The position numbers were made by a program, and so were the translations under genes. A model generated the notes under the pieces. The model saw nothing but the letters and a program-made list of their open reading frames with translations. It did no database searches and was not told the DNA's origin. Positions 1 to 8,414 of a stretch of 17,138 bases of DNA are shown one piece after another. Each line of letters starts with the position of its first letter. Position 1 is the first letter of the stretch. Origin of the DNA: JBFHNV01 sp965365655 (GTDB lineage Bacteria > Pseudomonadota > Gammaproteobacteria > HK1); the NCBI GenBank assembly GCA_965365655.1, contig CBDUCN010000083.1, positions 1 through 17,138 on the forward strand, in the 5' to 3' direction.

Positions 1-302
1 CGCTCCAGGCAGGCGCCGATCAGGTTCGCGCCGCTCAGGTCCGCGTGCATCAGCCGCGCGCCGGTGAGGTCCGCGCGGAACAGCCGGGCGCCGGCCAGCC
101 GAGCCTGCACGAGCTGCGCGCCGCGCAGCGAGCACCTGCCGAGGTCCGCCGCCTCCAGGGTCAGCCCCGACAGCCGCACCGCGTCGAGGTCGGCCCCGAC
201 CAGGACCAGCCGCTGCCCCTCCTCGCCGTGCGAGCGCAGCCACCGCAGGTGCGACTGGAGCCTGCGCAGCAGCTCCGCGTCCGGCTCCAGGTACCGCGCC
301 AC
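1..302 (-). CDS. Pentapeptide-repeat protein, 3' part beyond left edge (partial)
   Basis: The visible 100 codons give a short N-terminal segment (VARYLEPDAELLRRLQSHL, then RWLRSHGEEGQRL) followed from about residue 37 by pentapeptide repeats of the A(D/N)LxG type, for example ADLTG ARLMH ADLSG ANLIG. Such repeats form a right-handed quadrilateral beta-helix; functions in the family vary widely and none can be assigned here. The WL-x-S-x-G-E-x-G-x-R-L segment just before the repeats is a common lead-in in this family, which supports the frame. The chosen start is GTG at 302, about 20 bases after the galU stop, on the same strand and so probably the last visible gene of the operon. I see no Shine-Dalgarno sequence, and the frame stays open into the galU end, so the start could lie a little upstream. 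The C-terminus is outside the window. Confidence 0.75.
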   Translation of the reverse strand, partial: MARYLEPDAELLRRLQSHLRWLRSHGEEGQRLVLVGADLDAVRLSGLTLEAADLGRCSLRGAQLVQARLAGARLFRADLTGARLMHADLSGANLIGACLE

Positions 303-321
303 GGCGCTGCGGCGCGCAGGC

Positions 322-1188
322 CTACAGGCGGGCCAGCACGGCGCGGAAGCCGTCGGCGAGATCCTCGCGCTCCAGGGCCAGGCGCACGGTGGCCTCCAGG
401 AAGCCCAGCTTGTTGCCGCAGTCGAAGCGGGTGCCCGCGAAGCGGAACGCCTGCACGCGCTCCCGGCGCATCAGCGCGGAGATCGCGTCGGTGAGCTGGA
501 TCTCGCCGCCGGCGCCGCGCGGCGTGTTCTCCAGCTCGTCGAAGACCGCCGGCGTGAGCAGGTAGCGGCCGACGACGCCCAGCGTGCTCGGCGCGTCGGC
601 CGGCGCCGGCTTCTCGACGATGCCGTTCATCGTGCTCAGCCTGAGGCCGGCGTCGTCCACGCTCACGATGCCGTACTGGTCCGTGGCTTCGGCGGGCACG
701 TCCTCCACCGCGACCAGGCTGTTGCCGGACGTCTCGAACACCTCGGCCATCTGCGCCGTGCAGCCCTGCGACGGATTCCAGATCAGATCGTCCGGAAGCA
801 GCACCGCGAACGGCTCGTTGCCCACCGCCGGCCGCGCGCACAGCACGGCGTGACCGAGGCCCAGCGGCTCGGGCTGGCGGATGTAGATGCAGTTCACGTC
901 GTCGGGCAGCAGCGAGCGCACCTCTTCCAGCATCTGCGTCTTGCCGCGCTGCGCGAGCTCCGCCTCCAGCTCCGGGTGGCGGTCGAAGTGATCCTCGATC
1001 GCGCGCTTGGTGCGCCCGGTCACGAAGATCAGGTCCTTGATGCCGGCCTCCAGCGCCTCCTCGACGGCGTACTGGATGATGGGCTTGTCCACCACCGGCA
1101 GCATCTCCTTGGGACTGGCCTTGGTGGCCGGCAGGAAGCGGGTGCCCAGACCCGCCACCGGGAACACCGCCTTGCGCAGCCGGCTCAC
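322..1188 (-). CDS. galU: UTP--glucose-1-phosphate uridylyltransferase
   Basis: It makes UDP-glucose from UTP and glucose-1-phosphate in the cytoplasm. The 288-residue product is close to the usual length of bacterial GalU (about 290-300). The N-terminus has the nucleotidyltransferase signature FPVAGLGTRFLPATKASPKE at residues 9-28, followed by MLPVVDKP, and further conserved pieces are visible: QPEPLGLGHAV, LLPDDL, GIVEKP, GGEIQLTDAI and FDCGNKLGFLEA near the C-terminus. The GTG start at 1188 overlaps the TGA stop of the upstream dehydratase gene (GTGA), which suggests translational coupling; its protein begins VSRLRKAVFPVAG, the right place for the family. UDP-glucose is the substrate of the Ugd encoded in the same operon, so GalU probably feeds the uronic acid branch of the polysaccharide pathway as well as general UDP-glucose needs. 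Confidence 0.96.
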   Translation of the reverse strand: MSRLRKAVFPVAGLGTRFLPATKASPKEMLPVVDKPIIQYAVEEALEAGIKDLIFVTGRTKRAIEDHFDRHPELEAELAQRGKTQMLEEVRSLLPDDVNCIYIRQPEPLGLGHAVLCARPAVGNEPFAVLLPDDLIWNPSQGCTAQMAEVFETSGNSLVAVEDVPAEATDQYGIVSVDDAGLRLSTMNGIVEKPAPADAPSTLGVVGRYLLTPAVFDELENTPRGAGGEIQLTDAISALMRRERVQAFRFAGTRFDCGNKLGFLEATVRLALEREDLADGFRAVLARL

Positions 1189-3092
1189 TTGCGCGCTCTC
1201 TCGATGGACACCACGTTCTCGACCTCCTGCGCCGCCACCTCGAACTCCGGAACCAGCGCGGCGAGCTGCTTGCGGATCTCGTCGTCGCCGGCGGACTCGC
1301 AGGCGCGCTCCAGGCGATGCACCTCGTCCACGAAGCGATCCCAGTCCACCTCGCGGTGGCGCGCCAGCAGCAGCTTCTCGTGGCTGGACTGGTGCAGCGC
1401 CTCGCTCGGGTGGAACAGCTCCTCGAACAGCTTCTCCCCCGGACGAAGGCCGATGTAGCGGATGCTCACGTCCACCCCGGGGGTCTTGCCGGCGAGCAGG
1501 ATCATCTGCCGCGCGAGATACGAGATCGCGACCGGCTCGCCCATGTCGAGCACGAACACCTCGCCGCCCTTGCCCACCGCGCCCGCCTGCAGGATCAGCT
1601 GGCTGGCCTCGGGGATGGTCATGAAGTAGCGCTTGACCTCGGGGTGGGTGACCGTCACCGGACCGCCGGCCGCGATCTGCTCGCGGAACAACGGCACCAC
1701 GCTGCCCGCGGAGTCGAGCACGTTGCCGAAACGCACGGTGATGAAGCGGGTCGCGGACGCGCGCGCATCCACGTTCTGGCAGTACACCTCCGCGAGACGC
1801 TTGCTCGCGCCCATCACGTTCGTCGGGTTGACCGCCTTGTCGGTGGAGATCAGCACGAAGGCCTCGCAGCCGTGCTCGATCGCCGCGGACGCCGCGTTGC
1901 GGGTTCCGAGCACGTTGTTCCGCACCGCCTGGCGCACCTGCCCCTCGAGCAGCGGCACGTGCTTGTACGCCGCCGCGTGCAGCACCAGCGAGGGGCGGAA
2001 ACGTGCGAAGGCCCGGCCGAGCGCCGTGCGATCGCACACGTCGCCGAGCAGCGCGTGCATCTCCAGGTCCGGCCACCGCGCGCGCAGCTCGCGCTCGAGG
2101 TTGTAGACGTTGAACTCGCTCGAGTCGTAGACCACGAGGCGTGCCGGACCGAGGCGCGCAATCTGGCGGCACAGCTCGGATCCGATGGAGCCGCCGCCGC
2201 CCGTGACCAGCACCGTGTGCCCGCGCACGCCGTGCTCGATGGCCGCCCAGTCGAGACGAACGGGCTCGCGGCCCAGCAGATCCTCGATCGAGATCTCGCG
2301 CAGGCTGCCGCCACTCGCGCGCCCGGACGGAAGATCCTTGACCCCGGGCAGCGTCTTCATCGGCACGCCGGCCTGCTCGCACTGCTCGACGATGGCGCGC
2401 ATCTGTGTCGAGGTCGCCGACGGGATCGCGATCAGCACGCAGTCCACGTCCAGGCGCTGCACCAGGCGCGGGATCTTCGTCAGGTTGCCGAGCACACGCA
2501 CGCCGTGGATCTCGCGGCCCTTCTTCGCGTAGTCGTCGTCGATGAAGCCCACCGGGAGGAAGCCGAAATCCGGATTGCGCAGCAGGTCGCGGACCAGCAT
2601 CTCGCCGGCCCGGCCGGCGCCGACGACCAGCGTGCTGCGCCCGGGGACCGCGTAGAGGCTGCGATCCTTGCGCCAGCGGTACACGAGCCGGGGACCGCCG
2701 AGCAGCACGAGCAGCGCGACGGCATACAGCGGGAACACCGAGCGCGGCACGTCCTGCATGCGGGTCACGAGGAACAGCCCGAGCGCGATCAGGCATACGC
2801 CGACGGCGATCGCCTTCAGGATGCGCAGCAGGTCCGGGATCGACGCGAAGCGCCACACGCCCCGGTAGAGGCCGAAGTACCAGAACACCGCGCCCTGCAC
2901 GACGACGATCGCCGGCAACGCGGCGAGCGCCTTGTCCAGGTAGACGTCGGGGACGGCCTCGAGGTTGAAGCGCAGCCAGTACGCGCCCAGCCACGCCACC
3001 GGCACCATGATCAGGTCGTGCGCGAAGGCCGCGGTGCGCGAGCGCAGGCGGTCGACGATCCGGCGCAGGGTGTCGCGCGCCCCGGGGCTCAT
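1185..3092 (-). CDS. Membrane-anchored nucleotide-sugar 4,6-dehydratase (CapD/WbpM/PglF family)
   Basis: The 635-residue protein has the two-part plan of WbpM-type enzymes. The first 135 residues contain about four hydrophobic segments (roughly 24-40, 56-75, 92-110 and 118-135). A first Rossmann-like domain follows (VVGAGRAGE, 156-164), then the catalytic SDR domain with TGGGGSIGSE at 297-306. Catalytic residues are seen in STDKAVNPTNVMGASKR (416-432): the usual Tyr of the YxxxK pair is Met427 with Lys431, as is typical of WbpM-like UDP-GlcNAc 4,6-dehydratases. The family makes UDP-4-keto-6-deoxy-HexNAc, precursor of QuiNAc, FucNAc or bacillosamine. The ATG start at 3092 overlaps the preceding TGA (ATGA), and its own TGA overlaps the galU GTG. 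The position after a WbpL-like gene matches the 3' end of Pseudomonas O-antigen clusters. Exact product stereochemistry cannot be told. Confidence 0.93.
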   Translation of the reverse strand: MSPGARDTLRRIVDRLRSRTAAFAHDLIMVPVAWLGAYWLRFNLEAVPDVYLDKALAALPAIVVVQGAVFWYFGLYRGVWRFASIPDLLRILKAIAVGVCLIALGLFLVTRMQDVPRSVFPLYAVALLVLLGGPRLVYRWRKDRSLYAVPGRSTLVVGAGRAGEMLVRDLLRNPDFGFLPVGFIDDDYAKKGREIHGVRVLGNLTKIPRLVQRLDVDCVLIAIPSATSTQMRAIVEQCEQAGVPMKTLPGVKDLPSGRASGGSLREISIEDLLGREPVRLDWAAIEHGVRGHTVLVTGGGGSIGSELCRQIARLGPARLVVYDSSEFNVYNLERELRARWPDLEMHALLGDVCDRTALGRAFARFRPSLVLHAAAYKHVPLLEGQVRQAVRNNVLGTRNAASAAIEHGCEAFVLISTDKAVNPTNVMGASKRLAEVYCQNVDARASATRFITVRFGNVLDSAGSVVPLFREQIAAGGPVTVTHPEVKRYFMTIPEASQLILQAGAVGKGGEVFVLDMGEPVAISYLARQMILLAGKTPGVDVSIRYIGLRPGEKLFEELFHPSEALHQSSHEKLLLARHREVDWDRFVDEVHRLERACESAGDDEIRKQLAALVPEFEVAAQEVENVVSIERARK

Positions 3093-4237
3093 GACCCGTC
3101 TTCCGAGCCCGCCGGCCCGTCCGCGCCGCGCGGCGCGGCGCGCGCGGCCGGCGCCCGATCGGCAGCGGCGTCCGCCGCGCGCCCGGGGCCGTGGCCGGAG
3201 TCCGCGCTGCGGGCCCAGTGTCGCGACAGGAAGAACACGAGCGAAGTGTACCCGATCGCCGATCCCAGACCGACCGCGGCGGCCCACGCCGCGTCACGCA
3301 CGAGCATCACCGACACCGCGCTCAGCGCGCACGCGAGCATCAGCGCGCCCGCCCAGCGCAGCGTGCGGCCGTGACTCCAGCCGCTGCGGACGAGGCGCTG
3401 GTACTGGTGGTCGCGATGCGCCTCCCACACCCGCTCCCGGGCGAGCAGCCGGCGCAGCAGCGTCACCGTCGCGTCGACGACGAACGGCGAGAACACCAGC
3501 ACGCCGATCCACAGCGGAAACACGCCGTCGCGCTGTGCCTGCAGCGTGAAGGCCGCGGCGAGGAAGCCGAGCGGCACCGAGCCCACGTCGCCGAGGAAGA
3601 TCCGCGCCGGCGGCAGGTTGTGGACGAGGAAGCCGAGGGTCGCGGCGGCGACCAGCAGTGACAGGGTCGCGAACGGCCACGCCCCGGCCAGCACGCCGAG
3701 CACGGCGAAGCAGCCGAACCCGATCACCGCCATCGTGCCCGCGAGCCCGTCCATGCCGTCCATGAAGTTGTACAGGTTGCTCATCCACACGACGTAGCCG
3801 ACGGCCAGCAGGGCGGAGAGCAGCGTCCCCGGGTGCACCGTCCAGCCCGGCAGCAGCGTCAGGGCACCGGGCGTCCCGACGCCGGCGAGCAGGATCCCGG
3901 CCGCCGCGAGCTGCACGCCGAGGCGTACGCGCGCGGGCAGCGGGCGCGCGTCGTCGAGCAGCGACACCGCGCCCAGCAGGCCTGCCGCGAGCAGCAGCGC
4001 GGACGGGACCGGCGCGAGCCACCCCGCCTGGATCAGCATCAGGTACGCGAGCGAGACCCCGGCGAGGATGCCGATTCCGCCGCCGCGCGGCACCGGGCTC
4101 GCGTGCAGCGAGCGGTGGTTCGGCATGTCGAGCAGGTGCCCCTGGAGCCGCGCCCGCAGCAGCAGTCGCACCACGGCGAACGACACCGCGAAGGCCGTCA
4201 CGCCGCCGGCCACGGCGGGCAGCGCCGCTTCGCTCAC
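3089..4237 (-). CDS. Undecaprenyl-phosphate sugar-1-phosphate transferase (WecA/WbpL/MraY family)
   Basis: This polytopic membrane enzyme should start polysaccharide synthesis by moving a HexNAc-1-phosphate from UDP-sugar to undecaprenyl phosphate at the inner membrane. The 382-residue protein is mostly hydrophobic helices and carries the family loops in order: DMPNHRSLHASPVPRGGG (37-54), the Asp pair LLDDARP (93-99), NLYNFMDGMDGLAG (154-167), RIFLGDVGS (212-220) and the cytoplasmic His motif HRDHQYQRL (274-282), which is of the WbpL/WecA kind. The start is GTG at 4237, overlapping the TGA of the upstream epimerase gene (GTGA). The last 45 or so residues, after SRHWARS, form an Ala/Arg/Pro-rich hydrophilic tail not expected in the family. 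By context its donor is probably the 6-deoxy-HexNAc made by the neighbouring dehydratase and epimerase/reductase, as for WbpL; this is inference. Confidence 0.92.
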   Translation of the reverse strand: MSEAALPAVAGGVTAFAVSFAVVRLLLRARLQGHLLDMPNHRSLHASPVPRGGGIGILAGVSLAYLMLIQAGWLAPVPSALLLAAGLLGAVSLLDDARPLPARVRLGVQLAAAGILLAGVGTPGALTLLPGWTVHPGTLLSALLAVGYVVWMSNLYNFMDGMDGLAGTMAVIGFGCFAVLGVLAGAWPFATLSLLVAAATLGFLVHNLPPARIFLGDVGSVPLGFLAAAFTLQAQRDGVFPLWIGVLVFSPFVVDATVTLLRRLLARERVWEAHRDHQYQRLVRSGWSHGRTLRWAGALMLACALSAVSVMLVRDAAWAAAVGLGSAIGYTSLVFFLSRHWARSADSGHGPGRAADAAADRAPAARAAPRGADGPAGSEDGS

Positions 4238-5211
4238 GGTGCATCCCCGCAGATGCCGGGCAGCGCCCGCTCCAGCGTCCAGCGCGGAGCGAAGCCGAGC
4301 TCGCGGCGGATGCGTGACGCGTCGTAGCGCGCCGATCCCGCGAGCGCGTCCAGCGCGCCGCTGTCCAGCGGCATCCGCCGCCCGAGCAGCGCGCCGAGCC
4401 CGTCGCCGCATCTCGCCAGCGCGCGCAGCACGGGCCACGGCACTGCGACCCGCGGCGGGCGCCGGCCGAGCGCGGCGTACATCGCGTCCAGCACGCGCCC
4501 GGTCGAGTAGTCCTCACCGTCGGTGACCAGCCACACCCGCCCCCCGGCCGCCGGCGACTCGGCCAGCAGCAGCAGCGCGGCGGCCGCATCGCGCACGTCG
4601 ACCATCGAGCGCGCGTTCGGGGGCAGCCGGAGCGCGGGCAGGCGGCCGCCGCGCACCGCGCGGAGCAGCCGCGCGAGGTTGCCGCCCACCCCGGGCCCGT
4701 ACACCAGCGGCAGGCGCAGCACGCTGGCGTCGAGGCCGTCCCCGTGCGCCGCGAGCACGCGCAGCTCGGCGGCGCGCTTGGCGCGGCCGTAGTCCGTCTC
4801 GGGACGGCACGGCGCCGATTCGTCGAGCGCCGCCTCGCCCCCCTCACCCATCGCCTTGACGCTGCTCGCGAGCACGAAGGATCGCACCCGCGCCGCGAGC
4901 GCCGCCGCGAGCACCACGCCGGTGCCGCGGTCGTTGACCCGTGCATGCGTCGCCGCGGCATCGCCGCCGCGAGTGCGCGCGTGGGCATAGCCGGCGACGT
5001 GGAACACGCAGGCGGCGCCGTCCAGCACACCGCCCGGGAGATCGTGCGCGACGTCGGCGATCACCAGCTCGTCCCAGGGTCCGCGCGCGGGCCGGCGCGC
5101 AAGCGCCCGCACCCGCAGGCCGCGGCTCGCGAGGTGCGCACACAGCGCCCGGCCGACGAAGCCCGTGCCGCCCGTGACGACGACCGTGTCGCCGGCGCTC
5201 AGCGCGGGCAT
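4234..5211 (-). CDS. NAD-dependent sugar epimerase/reductase (extended SDR family, WbpV/WbpK-like position)
   Basis: The 325-residue protein is an extended short-chain dehydrogenase acting on nucleotide sugars. It shows the dinucleotide-binding TGGTGFVG at 13-20, the catalytic Ser in LASSVKA (114-120) and the YxxxK pair YGRAK (141-145). The C-terminal half has RLPLVYGPG, the MVDVRDAA segment and a typical final GFAPRWTLERAL. Between a GT4 gene and a WbpL-like gene followed by a WbpM-like gene, it sits where wbpV or similar genes lie in O-antigen clusters. There the product reduces or epimerises the 4-keto-6-deoxy-HexNAc intermediate to QuiNAc/FucNAc type sugars. That role is inference; a plain UDP-HexNAc 4-epimerase is the alternative. 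The ATG at 5211 lies 13 bases inside the end of the glycosyltransferase gene, and the TGA overlaps the GTG of the next gene. Confidence 0.88.
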   Translation of the reverse strand: MPALSAGDTVVVTGGTGFVGRALCAHLASRGLRVRALARRPARGPWDELVIADVAHDLPGGVLDGAACVFHVAGYAHARTRGGDAAATHARVNDRGTGVVLAAALAARVRSFVLASSVKAMGEGGEAALDESAPCRPETDYGRAKRAAELRVLAAHGDGLDASVLRLPLVYGPGVGGNLARLLRAVRGGRLPALRLPPNARSMVDVRDAAAALLLLAESPAAGGRVWLVTDGEDYSTGRVLDAMYAALGRRPPRVAVPWPVLRALARCGDGLGALLGRRMPLDSGALDALAGSARYDASRIRRELGFAPRWTLERALPGICGDAP

Positions 5212-6335
5212 CCGGCGAGCCCCTCCTCGTACACGCGCAGCGTGTCGTGCGCGATGCGCGCGACCGAGAACTCCTCCTCGGCCAGGCGCCGGGCGGCGGC
5301 CCCCATCGCCCGCCGGCGCGCGGGATCCCGGATCAGCGCGTCGAGCGCATCGGCGAGCGCACCCGGGTCTCGGGGCGGCACCAGCAGGCCGGTGGCCCCG
5401 GGGTGCACGACCTCCCGGCATCCTGGGACGTCGGTGGCCACCAGCGCGCGCCCGGCCGCCGCGGCGTCCAGCAGGCTCTTCGGCAGGCCCTCCCGGTACG
5501 ACGGCAGCGCGACCACGTGCGCGTCGGCCAGCACCTGCGGCATGTCGGTGCGATGACCCAGCCACTCCACGCATCCCTCGGCGCACCACGCGTCGAGCTG
5601 CGCGCGATCGATGGCCGCCGGATTCTCCGCATCGAGGCCACCGACCAGCACGAAGCGCGCCCGGCAGCCGCGCTGCGCGAGGAGGCGCGCGGCCGCGACG
5701 AACTCCCCGATCCCCTTGTCCCACAGCATCCTCGCCGCCAGCACCACCACGGGCGGCCCGGCCGGCTCCGGCCGCGGCGTGAACACGTCGAGATCGACGC
5801 CGCTGCCGCGCACGATGCGCACCCGCTGCCGCGGAACGATGCCGACCGCGGCGAGCGCCTCGGCATCGTCGTGATTCTGCAGCACGGTCCACGCGCTCGC
5901 ACGCGCCAGCGCCCGGCGCAGCGGCCAGGACAGCGCCCGCCGCCAGCCCCGGCGCCCGCGTGCGCCGTCCGTGAACGCGTAGCCGAGCCCCGCCAGCGCG
6001 TTGACCGTCACCGGGACGTGCGCACGGCTCGCGGCTACGGAGCCGTACAGCACCGGCTTGAGCGCCACGTGGTGCACGACGTGCGGTGCCGCACGCGCGT
6101 AGATGGACGGCAACCGCGCGAGCAGTCGCAGGTCCAGCAGCGGGTGGCGGGCCGAGCGCGGAAAGCGCACCGGCACCAGGTCCAGCCCGTGGTCGCGGAT
6201 CTGCTCGCCGTGCGTGCCGACCTGCGTCACCACGGTGACCTCGAAGCCCGCCTCCTTCACCGCCCGCGCGAGCGACAGGCGGTGCGAGCAGAAATACCAG
6301 TCGGCGGTCACCAGGTAGAGGACGCGGTAGGCCAT
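5199..6335 (-). CDS. Glycosyltransferase family 4 (GT-B fold)
   Basis: The 378-residue protein is a cytoplasmic retaining glycosyltransferase that probably adds a sugar to the lipid-linked primer made by the WbpL-like enzyme. The N-terminal domain begins RVLYLVTADWYFCSHRLSLA (4-23), typical of O-antigen GT4 enzymes, followed by HVVHHVALKPVLYGS (85-99). The C-terminal nucleotide-sugar domain has VVLAARMLWDKGIGEF (197-212), DAHVVALPSYREGLPKSLLD (271-290) and TGLLVPPRD. The usual E-x7-E donor motif is E282-x7-D290 here, so the second acidic residue is Asp. The ATG start at 6335 lies 41 bases after the asnB stop with no strong ribosome-binding site seen. It is the only glycosyltransferase visible in the cluster. 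Donor and acceptor are unknown. Confidence 0.92.
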   Translation of the reverse strand: MAYRVLYLVTADWYFCSHRLSLARAVKEAGFEVTVVTQVGTHGEQIRDHGLDLVPVRFPRSARHPLLDLRLLARLPSIYARAAPHVVHHVALKPVLYGSVAASRAHVPVTVNALAGLGYAFTDGARGRRGWRRALSWPLRRALARASAWTVLQNHDDAEALAAVGIVPRQRVRIVRGSGVDLDVFTPRPEPAGPPVVVLAARMLWDKGIGEFVAAARLLAQRGCRARFVLVGGLDAENPAAIDRAQLDAWCAEGCVEWLGHRTDMPQVLADAHVVALPSYREGLPKSLLDAAAAGRALVATDVPGCREVVHPGATGLLVPPRDPGALADALDALIRDPARRRAMGAAARRLAEEEFSVARIAHDTLRVYEEGLAGCPR

Positions 6336-6376
6336 GGCGAAGAGGCGACGTGTTGACCGGTCGGGCTGCGGCGCGC

Positions 6377-8308
6377 TCAGGCCCAGCGCCGCTTCCAGGC
6401 CTGGAACATCAGCACGTTCCAGAGCTGGTACTGCCAGTTCTGGCGGCCCGAGAGGTGGGCCTGCCACTTCTCGCGCACCGGCGCCGCGTGCAGGTAGCCG
6501 TCCGCCTCGATCCCGGCGGGGTCGAGCAGGTCCTCGGCCCACTCGCGCAGCGGGCCGCGCAGCCAGTGGTCGATGGGCACCCCGAAGCCCATCTTCGGCC
6601 GGTCGATCAGCGCCCGCGGAACGTGACGGTGCAACACCTCGCGCAGCGCCCACTTCGACACCCCACCGCGGATCTTCATCGCCGCCGGCAGCCGCCAGCT
6701 CAGCTCCACGACCCGGTGGTCCAGCAGCGGCACGCGCGCCTCCAGGGACACGGCCATGCTGGCGCGATCGACCTTGGTCAGGATGTCGTCCGGCAGGTAG
6801 GTGACCGTGTCCAGGTACTGCATGCGCTCGACCGGATCGCGAAACAGCGTCGACGGCGCATCGTCCCACAGCACCCCGCGGGGCTCCTCGGCGCCGCGCA
6901 CCAGCTGCGCCGGCTCCTGCCAGTGGCTGACGAGCCCGAGGTAGATCCCCTGCGGCGTCTGGCGCAGCAGCGTCGCGAGCTTCTGCGCCTTGGTGGCCGG
7001 CTGGCTCACACGCCATCGCCGCGGCAGCACGCGAGCGGCCGCCTCCCACAGCCGCGGCGGCACCGCCGTCAGCACGCGCGCCGCGGCCTCGCGCACCGGG
7101 ACCGGGAAGGGCTGCACCGCGCGCATCAGCGACGTCGCGTAGAGGTAGCGGTTGTAGCCGGCGAACAGCTCGTCACCGCCGTCGCCGGAGAGCGAGACGG
7201 TCACGTGCCGTCGGGTGAGCTCGCAGACCAGGAACGTGGGCACCTGCGACGAATCCGCGAACGGCTCGTCGTACCAGTCGGCCAGCCGCGGGATGATCCC
7301 GATGGCGTGCCCGGGCTCGACGTACAGCTCGGTGTGCTCGGTGCCGAGGTGGCTCGCGACCGCCTTCGCGTGATGCGCCTCGTTGAAATCCGCCTCGCGG
7401 AATCCGATCGAGAAGGTGCGCACCGGGCGCGTGCTGTGCGCCTGCATCAACGCGGCGACCAGCGACGAGTCGATGCCGCCGGAGAGGAAGGCGCCGAGCG
7501 GGACATCCGCGATCATCCTGCATCGCACCGCCTCGTGCAGCGACTCTTCCAGGGCCTCGAGGCCCTCGCGCTCGTCCAGCGCCGGCCGCGACGCGAGCCC
7601 GCGCGTCGCGACGTCCAGCGCGTCCCACCACGCGCTGTCGGTGGTCGAGCCATCGGCGCTCACGGTGAGCAGGTGCCCCGGGCGCAGCTTGTGCACCGAG
7701 CGATAGACGGACCACGGGGCCGGAATGTAGTTGTGCCGCATGAACGCGGCCAGCGCGTTGCGGTCCACCTCCGCCGGGCAGCGCGGATGCGCGCGCAGCG
7801 CCTTGAGCTCGGAGCCGAACAGCAGCAGCCCGTCGCGCAGCGTCCAGTACAACGGCTTGATGCCCAGGCGATCCCGCACGAGGTGCATGCGCCGCTCGCC
7901 GGCGTCCCACAGCGCGAATGCGAACATGCCCACGAAGCGGCGAACGGCACCCTCGACGCCCCAGCGCCGGCACGCCGCGAGGATGACCTCGGTGTCCGAG
8001 CCGCCGACGAACGACTCCCCGTCGCGCTCGAGCTCGGCGCGCAGCTGCGGGAAGTTGTAGACCTCGCCGTTGTAGCTGATGACCATGCGCCCGTCGGGCG
8101 ACACCATCGGCTGGTGGCCGGCCGCGCTCAGGTCGATGATCGCGAGCCGGCGGTGCCCGAGGGCGACACCGGCCGCCGCATCGACCCACTCCCCGCCCGA
8201 GTCCGGCCCCCGGTGCACCAGTGATTCGGCCATGTGCTGCACGACGCCGTGCAGCTCGTCACGCCCGGCATCCGCCGGGAGACGCCACAGCCCGGCTACT
8301 CCGCACAT
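6377..8308 (-). CDS. asnB: Glutamine-dependent asparagine synthetase-like amidotransferase (AsnB type)
   Basis: The 643-residue protein has both AsnB domains. In the N-terminal glutaminase domain Cys2 (MCGVAG) is the nucleophile, with HRGPDSGG (32-39), GHRRLAIIDLS (51-61), SYNGEVYN (78-85) and GSDTE (103-107). In the C-terminal ATP-pyrophosphatase domain the P-loop is LSGGIDSS (275-282), with LSGDGGDELFAGYNRY (373-388) and the conserved KVDRASMAVSLEARVPLLDH later. Asparagine synthesis from aspartate, ATP and glutamine is the textbook activity. Many such genes in O-antigen and exopolysaccharide clusters (WbpS and similar) instead amidate uronic acids or make other sugar or lipid amides, and the place directly after ugd and a UDP-GlcA epimerase makes that plausible here. 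The start is fixed by the need for Cys at position 2; GAAGAGG lies just upstream. A gap of 106 bases separates it from ugd. Confidence 0.93.
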   Translation of the reverse strand: MCGVAGLWRLPADAGRDELHGVVQHMAESLVHRGPDSGGEWVDAAAGVALGHRRLAIIDLSAAGHQPMVSPDGRMVISYNGEVYNFPQLRAELERDGESFVGGSDTEVILAACRRWGVEGAVRRFVGMFAFALWDAGERRMHLVRDRLGIKPLYWTLRDGLLLFGSELKALRAHPRCPAEVDRNALAAFMRHNYIPAPWSVYRSVHKLRPGHLLTVSADGSTTDSAWWDALDVATRGLASRPALDEREGLEALEESLHEAVRCRMIADVPLGAFLSGGIDSSLVAALMQAHSTRPVRTFSIGFREADFNEAHHAKAVASHLGTEHTELYVEPGHAIGIIPRLADWYDEPFADSSQVPTFLVCELTRRHVTVSLSGDGGDELFAGYNRYLYATSLMRAVQPFPVPVREAAARVLTAVPPRLWEAAARVLPRRWRVSQPATKAQKLATLLRQTPQGIYLGLVSHWQEPAQLVRGAEEPRGVLWDDAPSTLFRDPVERMQYLDTVTYLPDDILTKVDRASMAVSLEARVPLLDHRVVELSWRLPAAMKIRGGVSKWALREVLHRHVPRALIDRPKMGFGVPIDHWLRGPLREWAEDLLDPAGIEADGYLHAAPVREKWQAHLSGRQNWQYQLWNVLMFQAWKRRWA

Positions 8309-8414
8309 GGGGAACCTCTTCGCCCGGCACAGGGTCGCGCGCGCCGCGGCGGCCGCACCGCCACGGCAGACCGAAGCGGCGCCGCGATCGCGCTCACGAG
8401 GCGCTGGCGCGCGG

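Noticed and set aside
322..3297. A single 991-codon open frame covering galU and the dehydratase gene
   Set aside because: Only its last 288 codons (galU) look like a protein. The upstream part is Arg/Ala/Pro-rich shadow of the dehydratase gene, which is clearly read in another frame.
5199..7049. Longer start for the GT4 gene within asnB
   Set aside because: Residues before MAYRVLYLVT are antisense-like Arg/Ala/Gly-rich sequence overlapping the asnB coding region; GT4 proteins begin at this Met.
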